Below, in pieces: positions 1 to 8,125 of a stretch of 25,618 bases of DNA (positions within the stretch are counted from its first letter, which is position 1; every line of letters starts with the position of its first letter). Position numbers and translations under genes: made by a program. The notes beneath the pieces were generated by a model, which ran no database searches, had not been told where the DNA came from, and worked only from the letters and a program-made list of their open reading frames with translations. This stretch comes from Nanobdellota archaeon (lineage in GTDB: Archaea; Nanobdellota; Nanobdellia; Woesearchaeales; GCA-2686295). The stretch lies in NCBI GenBank assembly GCA_018812505.1, contig JAHJDK010000149.1:1-25618 (forward strand), read 5' to 3'.

Positions 1-70
1 ACTCATATATAAATCTTTCTATTTTTATCACTAAATAGTAAGAACATTCTATGTTTTTCTCTTCATAAAA

Positions 71-80
71 ATTTATAAAC
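71..80 (+). promoter_or_regulatory. TATA box of serS
   Basis: The sequence ATTTATAAAC is centred about 29 nt before the ATG at 105. Archaeal transcription usually starts 25-27 nt after the TATA centre, so the serS mRNA should have a leader of only a few bases or none. No Shine-Dalgarno is seen. Confidence 0.6.
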
Positions 81-104
81 AAAAAGAATTATTCCATAAA
101 CAAG

Positions 105-1394
105 ATGCTAGATATAAAACAGATAAGAGAACAAACAAAGCAAGTAAAGGAAAACCTTACAAGAAGAAAAGATCCAGAACTACTGAAAAAATTAGATCAA
201 GTGGTAAAAAAAGACGAGAAATATCGTCAGACATTATATCAAGTAGAAAAACTAAGACATGAAAAAAACGATAAAAGTCAAGAAATAAACCAACTTAAAA
301 AAGAAAAAAAAGACATTAAAAAAACAATTCTTGAAGTTAGAAAAGTAACACAGACACTAGCAGAAAAGGAACAAGAACTTATAAAACTAAAACAAGAATT
401 AACACAACAATTAATGAGACTGCCAAACATAATGCATGAAAGCGTGCCCTACGGCAAGGATGACACTGAAAACAAAGAAATCAGAAAATGGGGAAAACCA
501 AAAAAGTTTGATTTTGAAATAAAAAATCATGGGGAATTAGCAGAACAACTAGGCATAGCAGACTTCGAAAGAAGCGCAAAAATATCAGGAAAAGGATTCT
601 ACTTTATGTTAGGAGATTTAACAATGCTGAACCAAGCGCTGATAAGATATGGTTTAGAAAAATTAATGAAAAAAGGATTCACACCTGTAGAACCGCCAGA
701 GATGATGAGAAGAAAACCATACGAAGGAGTGACAGACCTGGCAGACTTTGAAAACATGATATACAAATCAGAAGGAGAAGATCAATATTTCATAGCAACA
801 AGCGAACATCCAATAGCTGCAATGCTAATGGATGAATCAATTTCAGAAGAAAAGTTGCCGCTAAAATTTGCAGGACTAAGCATAAACTTCAGAAAAGAAA
901 TAGGAAGCCATGGAGTAGATGAAAAAGGATTTTTCAGAATGCACCAATTCTGGAAAGTAGAACAACTAATATTCTGCAAACCAGAAGACAGCTGGAAGAT
1001 ACACGAAGAAATAATAAAAAATGCAGAAGAGATATACCAAGAACTAGACTTACCATATCACGTAGTAAATATATGCACAGGTGATTTAGGAATTGTGGCA
1101 GCAAAAAAATATGACCTAGAAGTATGGATGCCAAGAACCAAAGAATATAAAGAAGTAGTTTCCTGCAGCAACTGCACAGATTATCAGGCAAGAAGATTAA
1201 ACATTAAGTGCAGGGATAAATACGGAAACAATAGAACTCTACACACACTAAATAGTACAGCAATAGCAACGTCAAGAACCTTGGTGGCAATACTGGAAAA
1301 CTATCAAAACAAAGACGGAAGCATAACAATACCAACAGTACTGCAAAAATATATGAACGGGAAAAAGAAGATAACAACACAAAAAATTATTTAA
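105..1394 (+). CDS. serS: Seryl-tRNA synthetase
   Basis: Charges tRNA-Ser with serine using ATP; cytoplasmic class II aminoacyl-tRNA synthetase of the common (not methanogen-type) form. The first ~110 residues form the long, lysine- and glutamate-rich antiparallel coiled coil that grips the tRNA. The catalytic core follows: motif 2 around residue 262 (FRKEIGSHG followed by FRMHQFWKVEQ), the family signature SCSNCTDYQARR near residue 351, and motif 3 near residue 380 (LNSTAIATSRTLVAILEN). At 429 residues it has the normal length of the family and is complete. The ATG at 105 fits a TATA box 29 nt upstream. Its TAA overlaps the TAA of the convergent gene on the other strand by 2-3 bases. Confidence 0.96.
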   Translation: MLDIKQIREQTKQVKENLTRRKDPELLKKLDQVVKKDEKYRQTLYQVEKLRHEKNDKSQEINQLKKEKKDIKKTILEVRKVTQTLAEKEQELIKLKQELTQQLMRLPNIMHESVPYGKDDTENKEIRKWGKPKKFDFEIKNHGELAEQLGIADFERSAKISGKGFYFMLGDLTMLNQALIRYGLEKLMKKGFTPVEPPEMMRRKPYEGVTDLADFENMIYKSEGEDQYFIATSEHPIAAMLMDESISEEKLPLKFAGLSINFRKEIGSHGVDEKGFFRMHQFWKVEQLIFCKPEDSWKIHEEIIKNAEEIYQELDLPYHVVNICTGDLGIVAAKKYDLEVWMPRTKEYKEVVSCSNCTDYQARRLNIKCRDKYGNNRTLHTLNSTAIATSRTLVAILENYQNKDGSITIPTVLQKYMNGKKKITTQKII

Positions 1395-2734
1395 CACTGA
1401 AAGTTATCTGGAATCATAAGACCTTTATTTTTCTGCTTACCAATAACTAATATATTTGATATCTCATCCAAGTAAAAATCTCCAGACCAATTGTTGTCAG
1501 ATTTTTTCTCATAACGAGTCAAACCAATACTTTCAAGTCTTTTAATCCTCTCATCATAACCTAAAGCATTATCAGGAGAAATATTCACATTTCGACCAAC
1601 CTGAACATTCTTGTCAAGAATAACATATTTTAATTTAGAACCTTTACCAATAGTGGTGTTGAACTCCTCGTTGAGAAGAACATTGTTTCTGTCAGCACCA
1701 GTAAACACACAATGATTTACTGTACAGTTTTCTTCAACAATTATTTGATAACCAAAAACAGAATTAGTAATTGAACTTCCACTATAGATCTCATTGCCAG
1801 GACTAAGAATTGAAGAACCAACAGAACTATTACTGGCAACCCATGCACCGGGAAGCTGCCTTAGATGTGTGCGAACTCTCATCTTATTAAGATCTAAAGG
1901 CCTACCAACTGCAAATTCCATATTACAATCAAAATAATCATTGACTTTTCCAACATCTCGCCAATAACCCTCAAAAGCGAAAGCATAGATCTCATGATTA
2001 TCTTTCATCATACTAGGAATAATATTCTTACCAAAGTCAGAACCTTCATACTCCAAGAAACGTTTTAAACGCTCATTGAAAAAAACATAATTGCCCATAG
2101 AAGCAAGGAACTGCTTGTTAGGATCAGTAATCCCAAGTTTAACCATAGCTCTTTCACTAAGTCTGAAATCCTCAATTAAATCCTTATCTTCAGGCTTCTC
2201 AGTGAAACCCATAACCTTACCTTGATTGTCAACCTTGATAATTCCAAAATCAGAAATCTTTGCTTCAGCTACAGGAGTAGTCATAATAGTTAAATCAGCA
2301 TTTTTAGACTTATGATATTTGATGATGTTCTGATAATTAGCAGAATAAATATGGTCTCCGCCAAGAATCAAAGTTATTTTTGGATTATGATTCTCAATCC
2401 TGCTGTAATTCTTTCTTACAGAATCTGCAGTTCCTTCAAAATTAACCATTTCAGAATCCTGAAAAGGAGAAAGAATCTCTAAAATATTATCATCACTGAA
2501 ACCAAGCTCTGCCTTGTTAGTCATATGAGTTGATAAAGAAATAGGCAAGAACTGAACACCAATAAGCATAATAGGAATATCAGAATTAACAACATTGCTC
2601 GTAACCAAGTCAACAATCCTGTAATGACCAAAAATATTGACAGCAGACTTAGACCTGTCTCTAGTTAAAACTTCCAGCCTAGAACCCTTGCCACCAGCCA
2701 TGACAAAGCTAGCAACTAAATCATCCATAACCAT
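1391..2734 (-). CDS. glgC: GlgC-type nucleotidyltransferase (glucose-1-phosphate adenylyltransferase)
   Basis: Probably makes ADP-glucose from ATP and glucose 1-phosphate for glycogen synthesis. The N-terminal nucleotidyltransferase fold has the glycine-rich loop FVMAGGKGSRLEVLTRDRSK, the FTEKP segment carrying the sugar-phosphate-binding lysine, SMGNYVF and YWRDVGKVNDYFDCNMEF, all characteristic of GlgC. The C-terminal ~150 residues are a left-handed beta-helix (SSVGSSIL..., VILDKNVQVGRNV). One departure: the usual R-x-K-P-A-V segment reads RSKSAVNIF, with Ser for Pro. Length 447 is slightly above the usual 400-430, with a tail after the helix. A TATA-like element 28 nt before the ATG suggests its own leaderless transcript. 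The exact sugar or nucleotide could differ (another NDP-sugar pyrophosphorylase), but GlgC is the best fit. Confidence 0.85.
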   Translation of the reverse strand: MVMDDLVASFVMAGGKGSRLEVLTRDRSKSAVNIFGHYRIVDLVTSNVVNSDIPIMLIGVQFLPISLSTHMTNKAELGFSDDNILEILSPFQDSEMVNFEGTADSVRKNYSRIENHNPKITLILGGDHIYSANYQNIIKYHKSKNADLTIMTTPVAEAKISDFGIIKVDNQGKVMGFTEKPEDKDLIEDFRLSERAMVKLGITDPNKQFLASMGNYVFFNERLKRFLEYEGSDFGKNIIPSMMKDNHEIYAFAFEGYWRDVGKVNDYFDCNMEFAVGRPLDLNKMRVRTHLRQLPGAWVASNSSVGSSILSPGNEIYSGSSITNSVFGYQIIVEENCTVNHCVFTGADRNNVLLNEEFNTTIGKGSKLKYVILDKNVQVGRNVNISPDNALGYDERIKRLESIGLTRYEKKSDNNWSGDFYLDEISNILVIGKQKNKGLMIPDNFQC

Positions 2735-2756
2735 GAAAGAAAAGGAAAAAGAACTT

Positions 2757-2767
2757 GTTTAAAAATG
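2757..2767 (-). promoter_or_regulatory. TATA box of the glgC-like gene
   Basis: On the minus strand the sequence reads ATTTTTAAAC, centred about 28 nt before the ATG at 2734. This indicates transcription separate from the upstream three-gene unit and a leaderless mRNA. Confidence 0.5.
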
Positions 2768-2772
2768 TATGG

Positions 2773-2780
2773 TGAAAAAA
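2773..2780 (-). terminator. Oligo-T tract after the small membrane-protein operon
   Basis: On the minus strand a run of six T follows the stop codon of the last small gene within a few bases. Archaeal termination commonly uses such T-runs without a hairpin. It lies just upstream of the TATA box of the next gene. Confidence 0.4.
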
Positions 2781-3008
2781 TTATTTATCAGCCCAATCCC
2801 TGATAGCCTGATAACCCTTTACTCCTGCATAAGTCAAGGCAGCAGCTTTTAGCAAAGGAGCACCAACAATCATTGCAACGCCAAAACCGACAGCGCCGTA
2901 CAATGCTTTATTCTTATTGGCTAATAAATTAATAGGATTAGGATTATAATCAAGAGTTTGAACCTTTAACTTGCTTATTAATTTATCAGTTATTAAACCT
3001 ATATCCAT
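2781..3008 (-). CDS. Small membrane protein, unknown function
   Basis: A 75-residue protein with one or two hydrophobic stretches (roughly residues 35-65, including GAVGFGVAMIVGAPLLKAAALT) after a polar N-terminus, so a small membrane-anchored protein. I do not recognise the family. The open frame extends to a GTG at 3017, but the ATG at 3008 is chosen because GGTGAT lies exactly 4 nt before it. That GGTGAT overlaps the stop codon of the preceding gene, so translation is probably coupled. It is the third gene of a three-gene unit (3981 to 2781) of small membrane-anchored proteins. Confidence 0.65.
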   Translation of the reverse strand: MDIGLITDKLISKLKVQTLDYNPNPINLLANKNKALYGAVGFGVAMIVGAPLLKAAALTYAGVKGYQAIRDWADK

Positions 3009-3012
3009 AAAA

Positions 3013-3018
3013 ATCACC
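3013..3018 (-). promoter_or_regulatory. Shine-Dalgarno GGTGAT deciding the start at 3008
   Basis: GGTGAT on the minus strand, 4 nt before ATG at 3008, complements the conserved archaeal 16S rRNA 3' end. The TGA within it is the stop codon of the upstream gene. Confidence 0.65.
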
Positions 3019-3667
3019 TCTGGCTAGTTTCATATTGACGGTAAAGATTATCAAGATACTCAGTAAACATTAGGTTGATCTTGTTCTTTGTATCTGCACC
3101 CAGCATTTGCTCATACTTTCCAAAATTAAGATTAACACCCTTGCTAAATAAGTCATCATCAACCATTACAGTATCAACACCATTGCTCAAGTACAAGTTG
3201 TTCTTACCATTCTCATCCTGAGCAACCAATAATTGAATGTTCTGAACAGCTATAGAGTTATAATTCTCTCCATGCTTTGAGATTTGTGCTGATTTGAAAA
3301 GTTCAAAAGAACCATCAATAATACTATCTAAACTGTCATCATCAAATTTGTTTTGTTCGAATCTTTGCTTCAAACCATCAAGCATATTTTTAGTAGAGGG
3401 AAGCATATCATACAACACCTTAAGTTTCTTGCCAGTAGAGTTATTAACAAGATAAGTATCCATGGCGCCGCTATCATTCTCTTCCCAGTCAACCTCTAAT
3501 ATTGCAGGGCTTTTGAAACCATTCTCAGCAATAGGCACGTTCCTGTTAAACAAGTTATAATCAAGTTTCTTTATATCATTGTGATAGGCATAAGCAAGAA
3601 AGAAAACAGTCAGAGCGCCACCCTTAGCAAGAATTGCCCAACCCCACTTACCAAGTCTCTTGCCCAT
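3014..3667 (-). CDS. Membrane-anchored protein with outer domain, unknown function
   Basis: 217 residues. A short basic start (MGKRLGKWGW) followed by a hydrophobic segment at about residues 10-28 (ILAKGGALTVFFLAYAY) predicts an N-terminal anchor with the remaining ~190 residues outside the cytoplasm. The soluble part is mixed alpha/beta with no cysteines and no motif I recognise. The ATG is supported by GGTGAT 5 nt upstream and overlaps the TAA of the previous gene by one base. The two neighbours are also small single-TM proteins, so the three probably form one envelope complex (inference). Confidence 0.75.
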   Translation of the reverse strand: MGKRLGKWGWAILAKGGALTVFFLAYAYHNDIKKLDYNLFNRNVPIAENGFKSPAILEVDWEENDSGAMDTYLVNNSTGKKLKVLYDMLPSTKNMLDGLKQRFEQNKFDDDSLDSIIDGSFELFKSAQISKHGENYNSIAVQNIQLLVAQDENGKNNLYLSNGVDTVMVDDDLFSKGVNLNFGKYEQMLGADTKNKINLMFTEYLDNLYRQYETSQR

Positions 3668-3981
3668 TATAAATCACCTATCCATTCATCAAATGTTTGT
3701 TTAGGAGTTGCTGATGTAGAATCGTAGACCACAACATCTTGGGGTTTAGAAATCGCTTTTTGCATAGAGGTGTATGACTCGTCAGGGCAATCACCTGTAA
3801 CCAGGTAGATAACACTGTTCTTTAACCTGTTATAAACGCAGTCTATATTCTTGGCAACATCAAGCTTGTCACCTGTGTACATCAAAGCACTAACAAACAT
3901 CAAACTTCCAATAGTAAAAGACTTCCACTTAGACTTCTTTTTAACATCAACAACTTTTTCATCAATTGAATCTTTATCCAT
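3667..3981 (-). CDS. Small single-TM protein, first gene of a three-gene unit
   Basis: 104 residues: a basic, charged N-terminus (DVKKKSKWK), a TM segment at about residues 20-38 (SFTIGSLMFVSALMYTG), then an outer part with two cysteines (NIDCVYNR and GDCPDES) that could form a disulfide. The family is not recognised. The frame is open from a GTG at 3990, but that GTG lies inside the Shine-Dalgarno GGTGAT; ATG at 3981 is 4 nt after it, the same spacing as in the two genes downstream. A TATA-like TTAAAAAAG near 4025-4037 would give a leader of about 20 nt. A small palindrome, TAGCTAAAGCTA (3998-4009), lies in that leader or near the start site. Confidence 0.65.
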   Translation of the reverse strand: MDKDSIDEKVVDVKKKSKWKSFTIGSLMFVSALMYTGDKLDVAKNIDCVYNRLKNSVIYLVTGDCPDESYTSMQKAISKPQDVVVYDSTSATPKQTFDEWIGDL

Positions 3982-3985
3982 CATA

Positions 3986-3991
3986 ATCACC
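3986..3991 (-). promoter_or_regulatory. Shine-Dalgarno GGTGAT deciding the start at 3981
   Basis: GGTGAT sits 4 nt before ATG at 3981, matching the spacing seen at 3008 and 18264. It rules out the overlapping GTG at 3990 as the start. Confidence 0.6.
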
Positions 3992-4150
3992 CGCTTATAG
4001 CTAAAGCTAATAAATATTGAATCAGCTTTTTTAACTAAAACTAAATAATAAGATAGAAAAATTGTTTAATAAAAGTGTGTAGTGGTTGAATGTACAACAA
4101 ATAAAATTAGTTTTTTAAGAATGATTTATGCTTACAGTCTAAATCAGTAT

Positions 4151-4582
4151 TTATTCAATTCCATCCAATAATATTCGATTGTATGTATATCCTTTAATTG
4201 TTGCATTATCAGCTTCATCCTGTCTTCCTAATGCCATAAGCACTCTGGCTTTTCCATCCCATGCCATCTGGTTTTCCTGGCTGAATTCTTCTGTCAACTC
4301 TGTGACTTTGTCGTAGCACGAAAGTGCCCTCTCTGGCTGTTTAAGATATGCATCATATATTAGTGCTTGAACAGCCCATGCTTCAACATTGTAAGAATCA
4401 TTATCAGTTATTACCTGCCAATACTCTAAAGACTTATTGTATTGCATTTCATTGTATAGCTGCAATGCTTTATCTCTTAAGTTACTGATGTCTGCAGATA
4501 TTTCTTCTGGATTTCTAACTCTGATAACTATTTCTTCCAATGCTTTGAATTCTTCTTCCGGATTGATTATTTCTTCAGACAT
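4151..4582 (-). CDS. Tagged TPR-like protein (tag protein 6)
   Basis: 143 residues. The N-terminus MSEEIINPEEEFKAL followed by IVIRV is a variant of the module shared by eight proteins in this window. The rest is an alpha-helical solenoid of about three TPR-like pairs (residues ~35-130). ATG at 4582 is chosen over ATG at 4591 because it lines up with the next gene upstream (MIQEIINPEEEFEAL); it then overlaps that gene by 8 bases. It is the last gene of the minus-strand run that begins at 13463. The tag-coding DNA (4548-4575) is 27/28 identical to that of its neighbour (5383-5410), whereas the bodies are unrelated. Function unknown; a protein-binding role is likely from the TPR fold. Confidence 0.7.
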   Translation of the reverse strand: MSEEIINPEEEFKALEEIVIRVRNPEEISADISNLRDKALQLYNEMQYNKSLEYWQVITDNDSYNVEAWAVQALIYDAYLKQPERALSCYDKVTELTEEFSQENQMAWDGKARVLMALGRQDEADNATIKGYTYNRILLDGIE

Positions 4583-5417
4583 TTTTTTCATACGTTACTC
4601 CTAGTACATTTATTGCCATTCCCTCTTGTAATTTATCTCTTAATAGCATTAGTTCATGAACGTTTGCCTTGAAGAAAATTGATGGATTGCTTACTTTGAA
4701 AGATGTTTTATTTAATTCTTCTTTTATGTAATTTGCTAATTCTATTTGTTCTATGCTTCTAAGTTGTTTTATCGCTTCATTGTATGAATGATTGCTTTGA
4801 ATTATTGTTGTGTGAGTTACTTGCTGCTGATACAAGTCTTTCTTTAGCGTTTCTACACCGTATCTTTTGTTGTTCAATGCTTTTTCGCTTATCTCTTTCA
4901 GAGTTTCAAGTTGCTCTCTAATGTCTTTAAATGTTTCTTGACTATAGTTCCCATTGCATGAACCTATATTTTTTAGTCTTGTATCAATTCTTAGTTGTTG
5001 TTCTGCTTTGTATCTTCCGGATTTTTCTAGTTGTTTGTCATATGTTTGTATAAGAAATTCAAGTTTTTCCTCGTTGTCAGGTTCCTGACTTACAGCTTCC
5101 AAGATTATTGGATTAGCTATCTTGAAATATTCTTCTGCTCCTCTAATAAATGTTTTTATAATTAATTCTTTATGATTACAGGTTTCTTCACTATCATCTA
5201 TTATTGCTAATTCTTCAGTTATTTTGTCTGATAAGTTTTTAACTGCCGGCATGAACTTGTTAATATATAAGTTTGTTTGTCTTGACTTGCTCATTTCAAA
5301 ATCGTAATAGACTATTACTTCATCTATGCTTGAGTTGTTGCTTTGATTATTTATTCTAATAATTGTTTTCTTTAAAGCTTCAAATTCTTCTTCCGGGTTG
5401 ATTATTTCTTGGATCAT
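4575..5417 (-). CDS. Tagged alpha-helical protein (tag protein 5)
   Basis: 280 residues. It begins MIQEIINPEEEFEALKK followed by TIIRI, the same N-terminal module variant as the gene downstream. The body is nearly all helical and charged, with long stretches able to form coiled coils (about residues 130-200), and has no catalytic motif I can recognise. A segment of short polar residues (NNQSNNSS) links module and body, which looks like a flexible hinge. It starts one base after the stop codon of the upstream gene, without a Shine-Dalgarno, so translation is probably coupled. Function unknown. Confidence 0.7.
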   Translation of the reverse strand: MIQEIINPEEEFEALKKTIIRINNQSNNSSIDEVIVYYDFEMSKSRQTNLYINKFMPAVKNLSDKITEELAIIDDSEETCNHKELIIKTFIRGAEEYFKIANPIILEAVSQEPDNEEKLEFLIQTYDKQLEKSGRYKAEQQLRIDTRLKNIGSCNGNYSQETFKDIREQLETLKEISEKALNNKRYGVETLKKDLYQQQVTHTTIIQSNHSYNEAIKQLRSIEQIELANYIKEELNKTSFKVSNPSIFFKANVHELMLLRDKLQEGMAINVLGVTYEKNV

Positions 5418-5418
5418 C

Positions 5419-6453
5419 TTACATATAGTTCATCATTATACTGCGTGATTTTTCTAATAATCTATTTCCTTTATTGTACAATTCAGTATATCTTTTGGTT
5501 GCTTGGACATTGATTGATCCTCCGAAAAATTTATCTAGCGAACTCGTAGGTTCTCTGCTAGTATCTATTTCGTTTGCTTCATCATAGAATTTCTGCGCTT
5601 GTTTTTTGTATTCATTAGCTATTTCTTCTGCGAACTTTCTGAATTGAGAACTTATCTTTCTTCCTTTCATCCGATTAATCTTTTCAAATATTTTCTCTTG
5701 TTCTCCGAATGAATTTATACTCATTCCCATTTTTGAAATCTTATCAACTAACTTGCTTTCAGCCCACTCATCTCTTTCATCATATGGTCTTGACTCGAAT
5801 AAACTGATTAGTTTGTCAATTTTTTCTTTTGCGCTTCCGCATTTTGATTCAATTAGTTTTTCTGCTTTGTCAAAGTCATCATTCCGCACGTATAGTTTGG
5901 CTAGTTTTTCCTTTATCTCTGTTGCTCTGTAGCTGTCTACCTGTATTTCAAGGATTTCTTTGTACAACTTTATGGCTGTGTCCAATGTGTAACTCTTGCT
6001 TTCCGCTTCTCTAGCTTTGTTTATTAATAGTTCATAAAGCCTGTTTTTTGCTCCGGAATTATTAGAATCTAGGCATAGTATCTTGTAAAGCAGTTGTTTC
6101 TCTTTATCAACACTTTCTCCTCGATACACTTCTGCTAGTTTGAATAAGTAATTAGTGTTGTCAGGTTTGAGACTTACCAGTTCCTTCACTAAGAATTCTC
6201 GATTGGAGAAGCTATGACATACATAATTTGTTTTGTACACAAAGTTTTCAAGACCTGATGTTATTATTTTTCTTTGTGTTTCATTCAGTCCTTTACTCTT
6301 TGCTTTACTGATAGCAGTCCTAACCTTTTGTATGTTACTGGATTCAAACGCTTCTTTCAACAAGTCATCTACAGGTATGATTACCCTTATCTCTAGGTTT
6401 GCAAGTTTTTCAAACTCTCTTTCAATATCCTTAATGTCTTTGTCAAGAGTCAT
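5419..6453 (-). CDS. Tagged TPR/solenoid protein (tag protein 4)
   Basis: 344 residues. The module MTLDKDIKDIEREFEKL followed by LEIRV starts the protein. The central part (about residues 75-215) is a helical-repeat solenoid with TPR-like pairs (for example NYLFKLAEVYRG, AIKLYKEILEI, AKLYVRNDDFDKAEKLIE). The last ~100 residues are helical and include a glycine/serine loop (DKFFGGSINVQ). No enzyme motif is seen. ATG at 6453 overlaps the TGA of the upstream gene in an ATGA arrangement. Probably a scaffold or adaptor (inference from fold only). Confidence 0.75.
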   Translation of the reverse strand: MTLDKDIKDIEREFEKLANLEIRVIIPVDDLLKEAFESSNIQKVRTAISKAKSKGLNETQRKIITSGLENFVYKTNYVCHSFSNREFLVKELVSLKPDNTNYLFKLAEVYRGESVDKEKQLLYKILCLDSNNSGAKNRLYELLINKAREAESKSYTLDTAIKLYKEILEIQVDSYRATEIKEKLAKLYVRNDDFDKAEKLIESKCGSAKEKIDKLISLFESRPYDERDEWAESKLVDKISKMGMSINSFGEQEKIFEKINRMKGRKISSQFRKFAEEIANEYKKQAQKFYDEANEIDTSREPTSSLDKFFGGSINVQATKRYTELYNKGNRLLEKSRSIMMNYM

Positions 6454-7133
6454 TCTATTGTTATGTTATCATAGTCTATTATTCTCATTAATGATTTTTT
6501 GAAATCTTGCTCGCGTGGATTTATCTCTATAGCTTTATTAATAGAATTAACTGCTTCTTGGTAATCTTTTAGTTCCCACAACGCATCAGATTTGTTAACC
6601 CAAAAAACGCTTTTTCTTGGATTAATTTCTATTGCTTTATCAAAGTCTTCAATTGCTTTTAGTAACAAGCTCTTTTTTTCTTGAACTCTTTTTGGGGTGT
6701 TTTGGTTTATAGGTATATTTTTTGCAATTTCTTTCAGTGTATATCCTTTATAGTTCCAAGTATATTCATAGTTAGGATTTTGAGCTATGGCATTTTCAAA
6801 ATATTTGACTGCTTCTTTGTAATGTTTATCTTTCAGATTTGAGCATGCTTTTGAATACCATTGGTTGGTTTTGCTCTCAGATTTTGTTACTTCAAGCCCT
6901 TGTTTTTCTTGTTCTACTCTTAAAAGGATATTACTAACTATTTCCTCTTGTTGGTACTTTAATTGATCCACAAGGATGATAAAATTTCTGTAAATTTGGT
7001 TCACTTTACGGAGTTTCTCAACAAGGATTTCTTGATTAACATCATTTTTTTTTATAGTTTTGATTTTGATAACTACTCTTTCCAATGCTTCAAACTCTCT
7101 TTTAATATTTTTTATGTCTTGGTCAAGGGTCAT
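6450..7133 (-). CDS. Tagged TPR protein (tag protein 3)
   Basis: 227 residues. The module MTLDQDIKNIKREFEAL followed by VVIKI is nearly identical to that of the two neighbours. A helical linker (residues ~35-90) follows, then three TPR units: WYSKACSNLKDKHYKEAVKY, a longer middle unit with an insertion around NIPINQNTPKRVQEKKSL, and FWVNKSDALWELKDYQEAV. TPRs bind peptides or partner proteins. The gene is joined to its neighbours on both sides by 4-base ATGA overlaps. Specific function unknown. Confidence 0.8.
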   Translation of the reverse strand: MTLDQDIKNIKREFEALERVVIKIKTIKKNDVNQEILVEKLRKVNQIYRNFIILVDQLKYQQEEIVSNILLRVEQEKQGLEVTKSESKTNQWYSKACSNLKDKHYKEAVKYFENAIAQNPNYEYTWNYKGYTLKEIAKNIPINQNTPKRVQEKKSLLLKAIEDFDKAIEINPRKSVFWVNKSDALWELKDYQEAVNSINKAIEINPREQDFKKSLMRIIDYDNITIE

Positions 7134-8125
7134 TTTGTCCTGTAGATGTTGTTGTGAATAAAACTTTTTATTATTGTATCACTTTCTGTTCCGTGAGTGT
7201 TCTTTTTTATTTCATTCATAAACTCTAATTCATTTGTTTGTGCCTTGGAATATAATCCTCCACCTCTTATGTCTGCGTGATTGTTAGTTATTTTATTAAG
7301 TCTAAAATTGTTTGAAGATTTGTAGGCACATATACCTCCTCCATAACCATATGCTTTGTTGTTCACTATGATATTTTCTTTTATCAATGCATCAGAATTG
7401 AAGAGGAGTATTCCTCCTCCTGATCCTGCAATGTTGTTTTGTATCAAACATTCTTGTATGGTGCAGTTAGATTTTGTTATGAATATTCCTCCACCATATG
7501 TGTTTATTCCGCTAAATGTTGGAAAATCCCAAAACATCATTGTATCTGTGTAAAGATATTCTTTTTTCAGTAATGAATATAGGTGATATTGACCTAATCC
7601 CTTCTCGATTATACAGTTCTTCAGTATGCTGTCATTTGAGTTTTCTCCTGCTACAGTTATATTTCTCCAAGGACTAGAATGTGATGTGAATATTATTTTT
7701 TCTTTTTCTGTCCCTATAGCTTTAAGTGTTCCATAACAGATTATCCCTCCAGTACTATGGGCAAATAAAGGATTTAAGTCTAGTTCTGTTCCTGGCTCTA
7801 TCTCAAGTGTTCCTCCAGAGTTTATTATTAAGGGAAAATCAATTTCATATTTTCCTTTTTTTAGTAATATATATTGATCTATTCCTCTTGCTAGTTTGAA
7901 GTATTTTGATATATTATCTATTGGTTTGCCAAACCTATCAACCACTTCAAACTTATTATTTATGACTTTGATTACAGAATTCTCGAGTTCTTCAAGTTCT
8001 TTTGATTTAAATGGCTTGTCACGTTTATCGACCACTCTAATCTCACTGTCTATAATTTTTATTACTACATTTTCCAACTCGTCGAATTCTCTTTCAATAT
8101 TTTTGATTTCTTGGTCTAAGGTCAT
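7130..8125 (-). CDS. Tagged right-handed beta-helix protein (tag protein 2)
   Basis: 331 residues. It starts MTLDQEIKNIEREFDEL followed by VVIKI. The end of the module then appears to be repeated inside the protein: ELENVVIKIIDSEIRVVD at ~residues 16-33 and ELENSVIKVINNKFEVVD at ~45-62. From residue ~75 on it is a parallel beta-helix of the pectate-lyase-like type, with coil repeats such as LIINSGGTLEIEPGTEL, TYGGGIFITKSNCTIQECLI, GSGGGILLFNSDALIKENII, YGGGICAYKSSNNFRLNKI and RGGGLYSK. Such folds are usually secreted carbohydrate-binding or surface proteins, but no signal peptide is present, which is unusual. ATGA overlaps link it to both neighbours. Confidence 0.82.
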   Translation of the reverse strand: MTLDQEIKNIEREFDELENVVIKIIDSEIRVVDKRDKPFKSKELEELENSVIKVINNKFEVVDRFGKPIDNISKYFKLARGIDQYILLKKGKYEIDFPLIINSGGTLEIEPGTELDLNPLFAHSTGGIICYGTLKAIGTEKEKIIFTSHSSPWRNITVAGENSNDSILKNCIIEKGLGQYHLYSLLKKEYLYTDTMMFWDFPTFSGINTYGGGIFITKSNCTIQECLIQNNIAGSGGGILLFNSDALIKENIIVNNKAYGYGGGICAYKSSNNFRLNKITNNHADIRGGGLYSKAQTNELEFMNEIKKNTHGTESDTIIKSFIHNNIYRTK

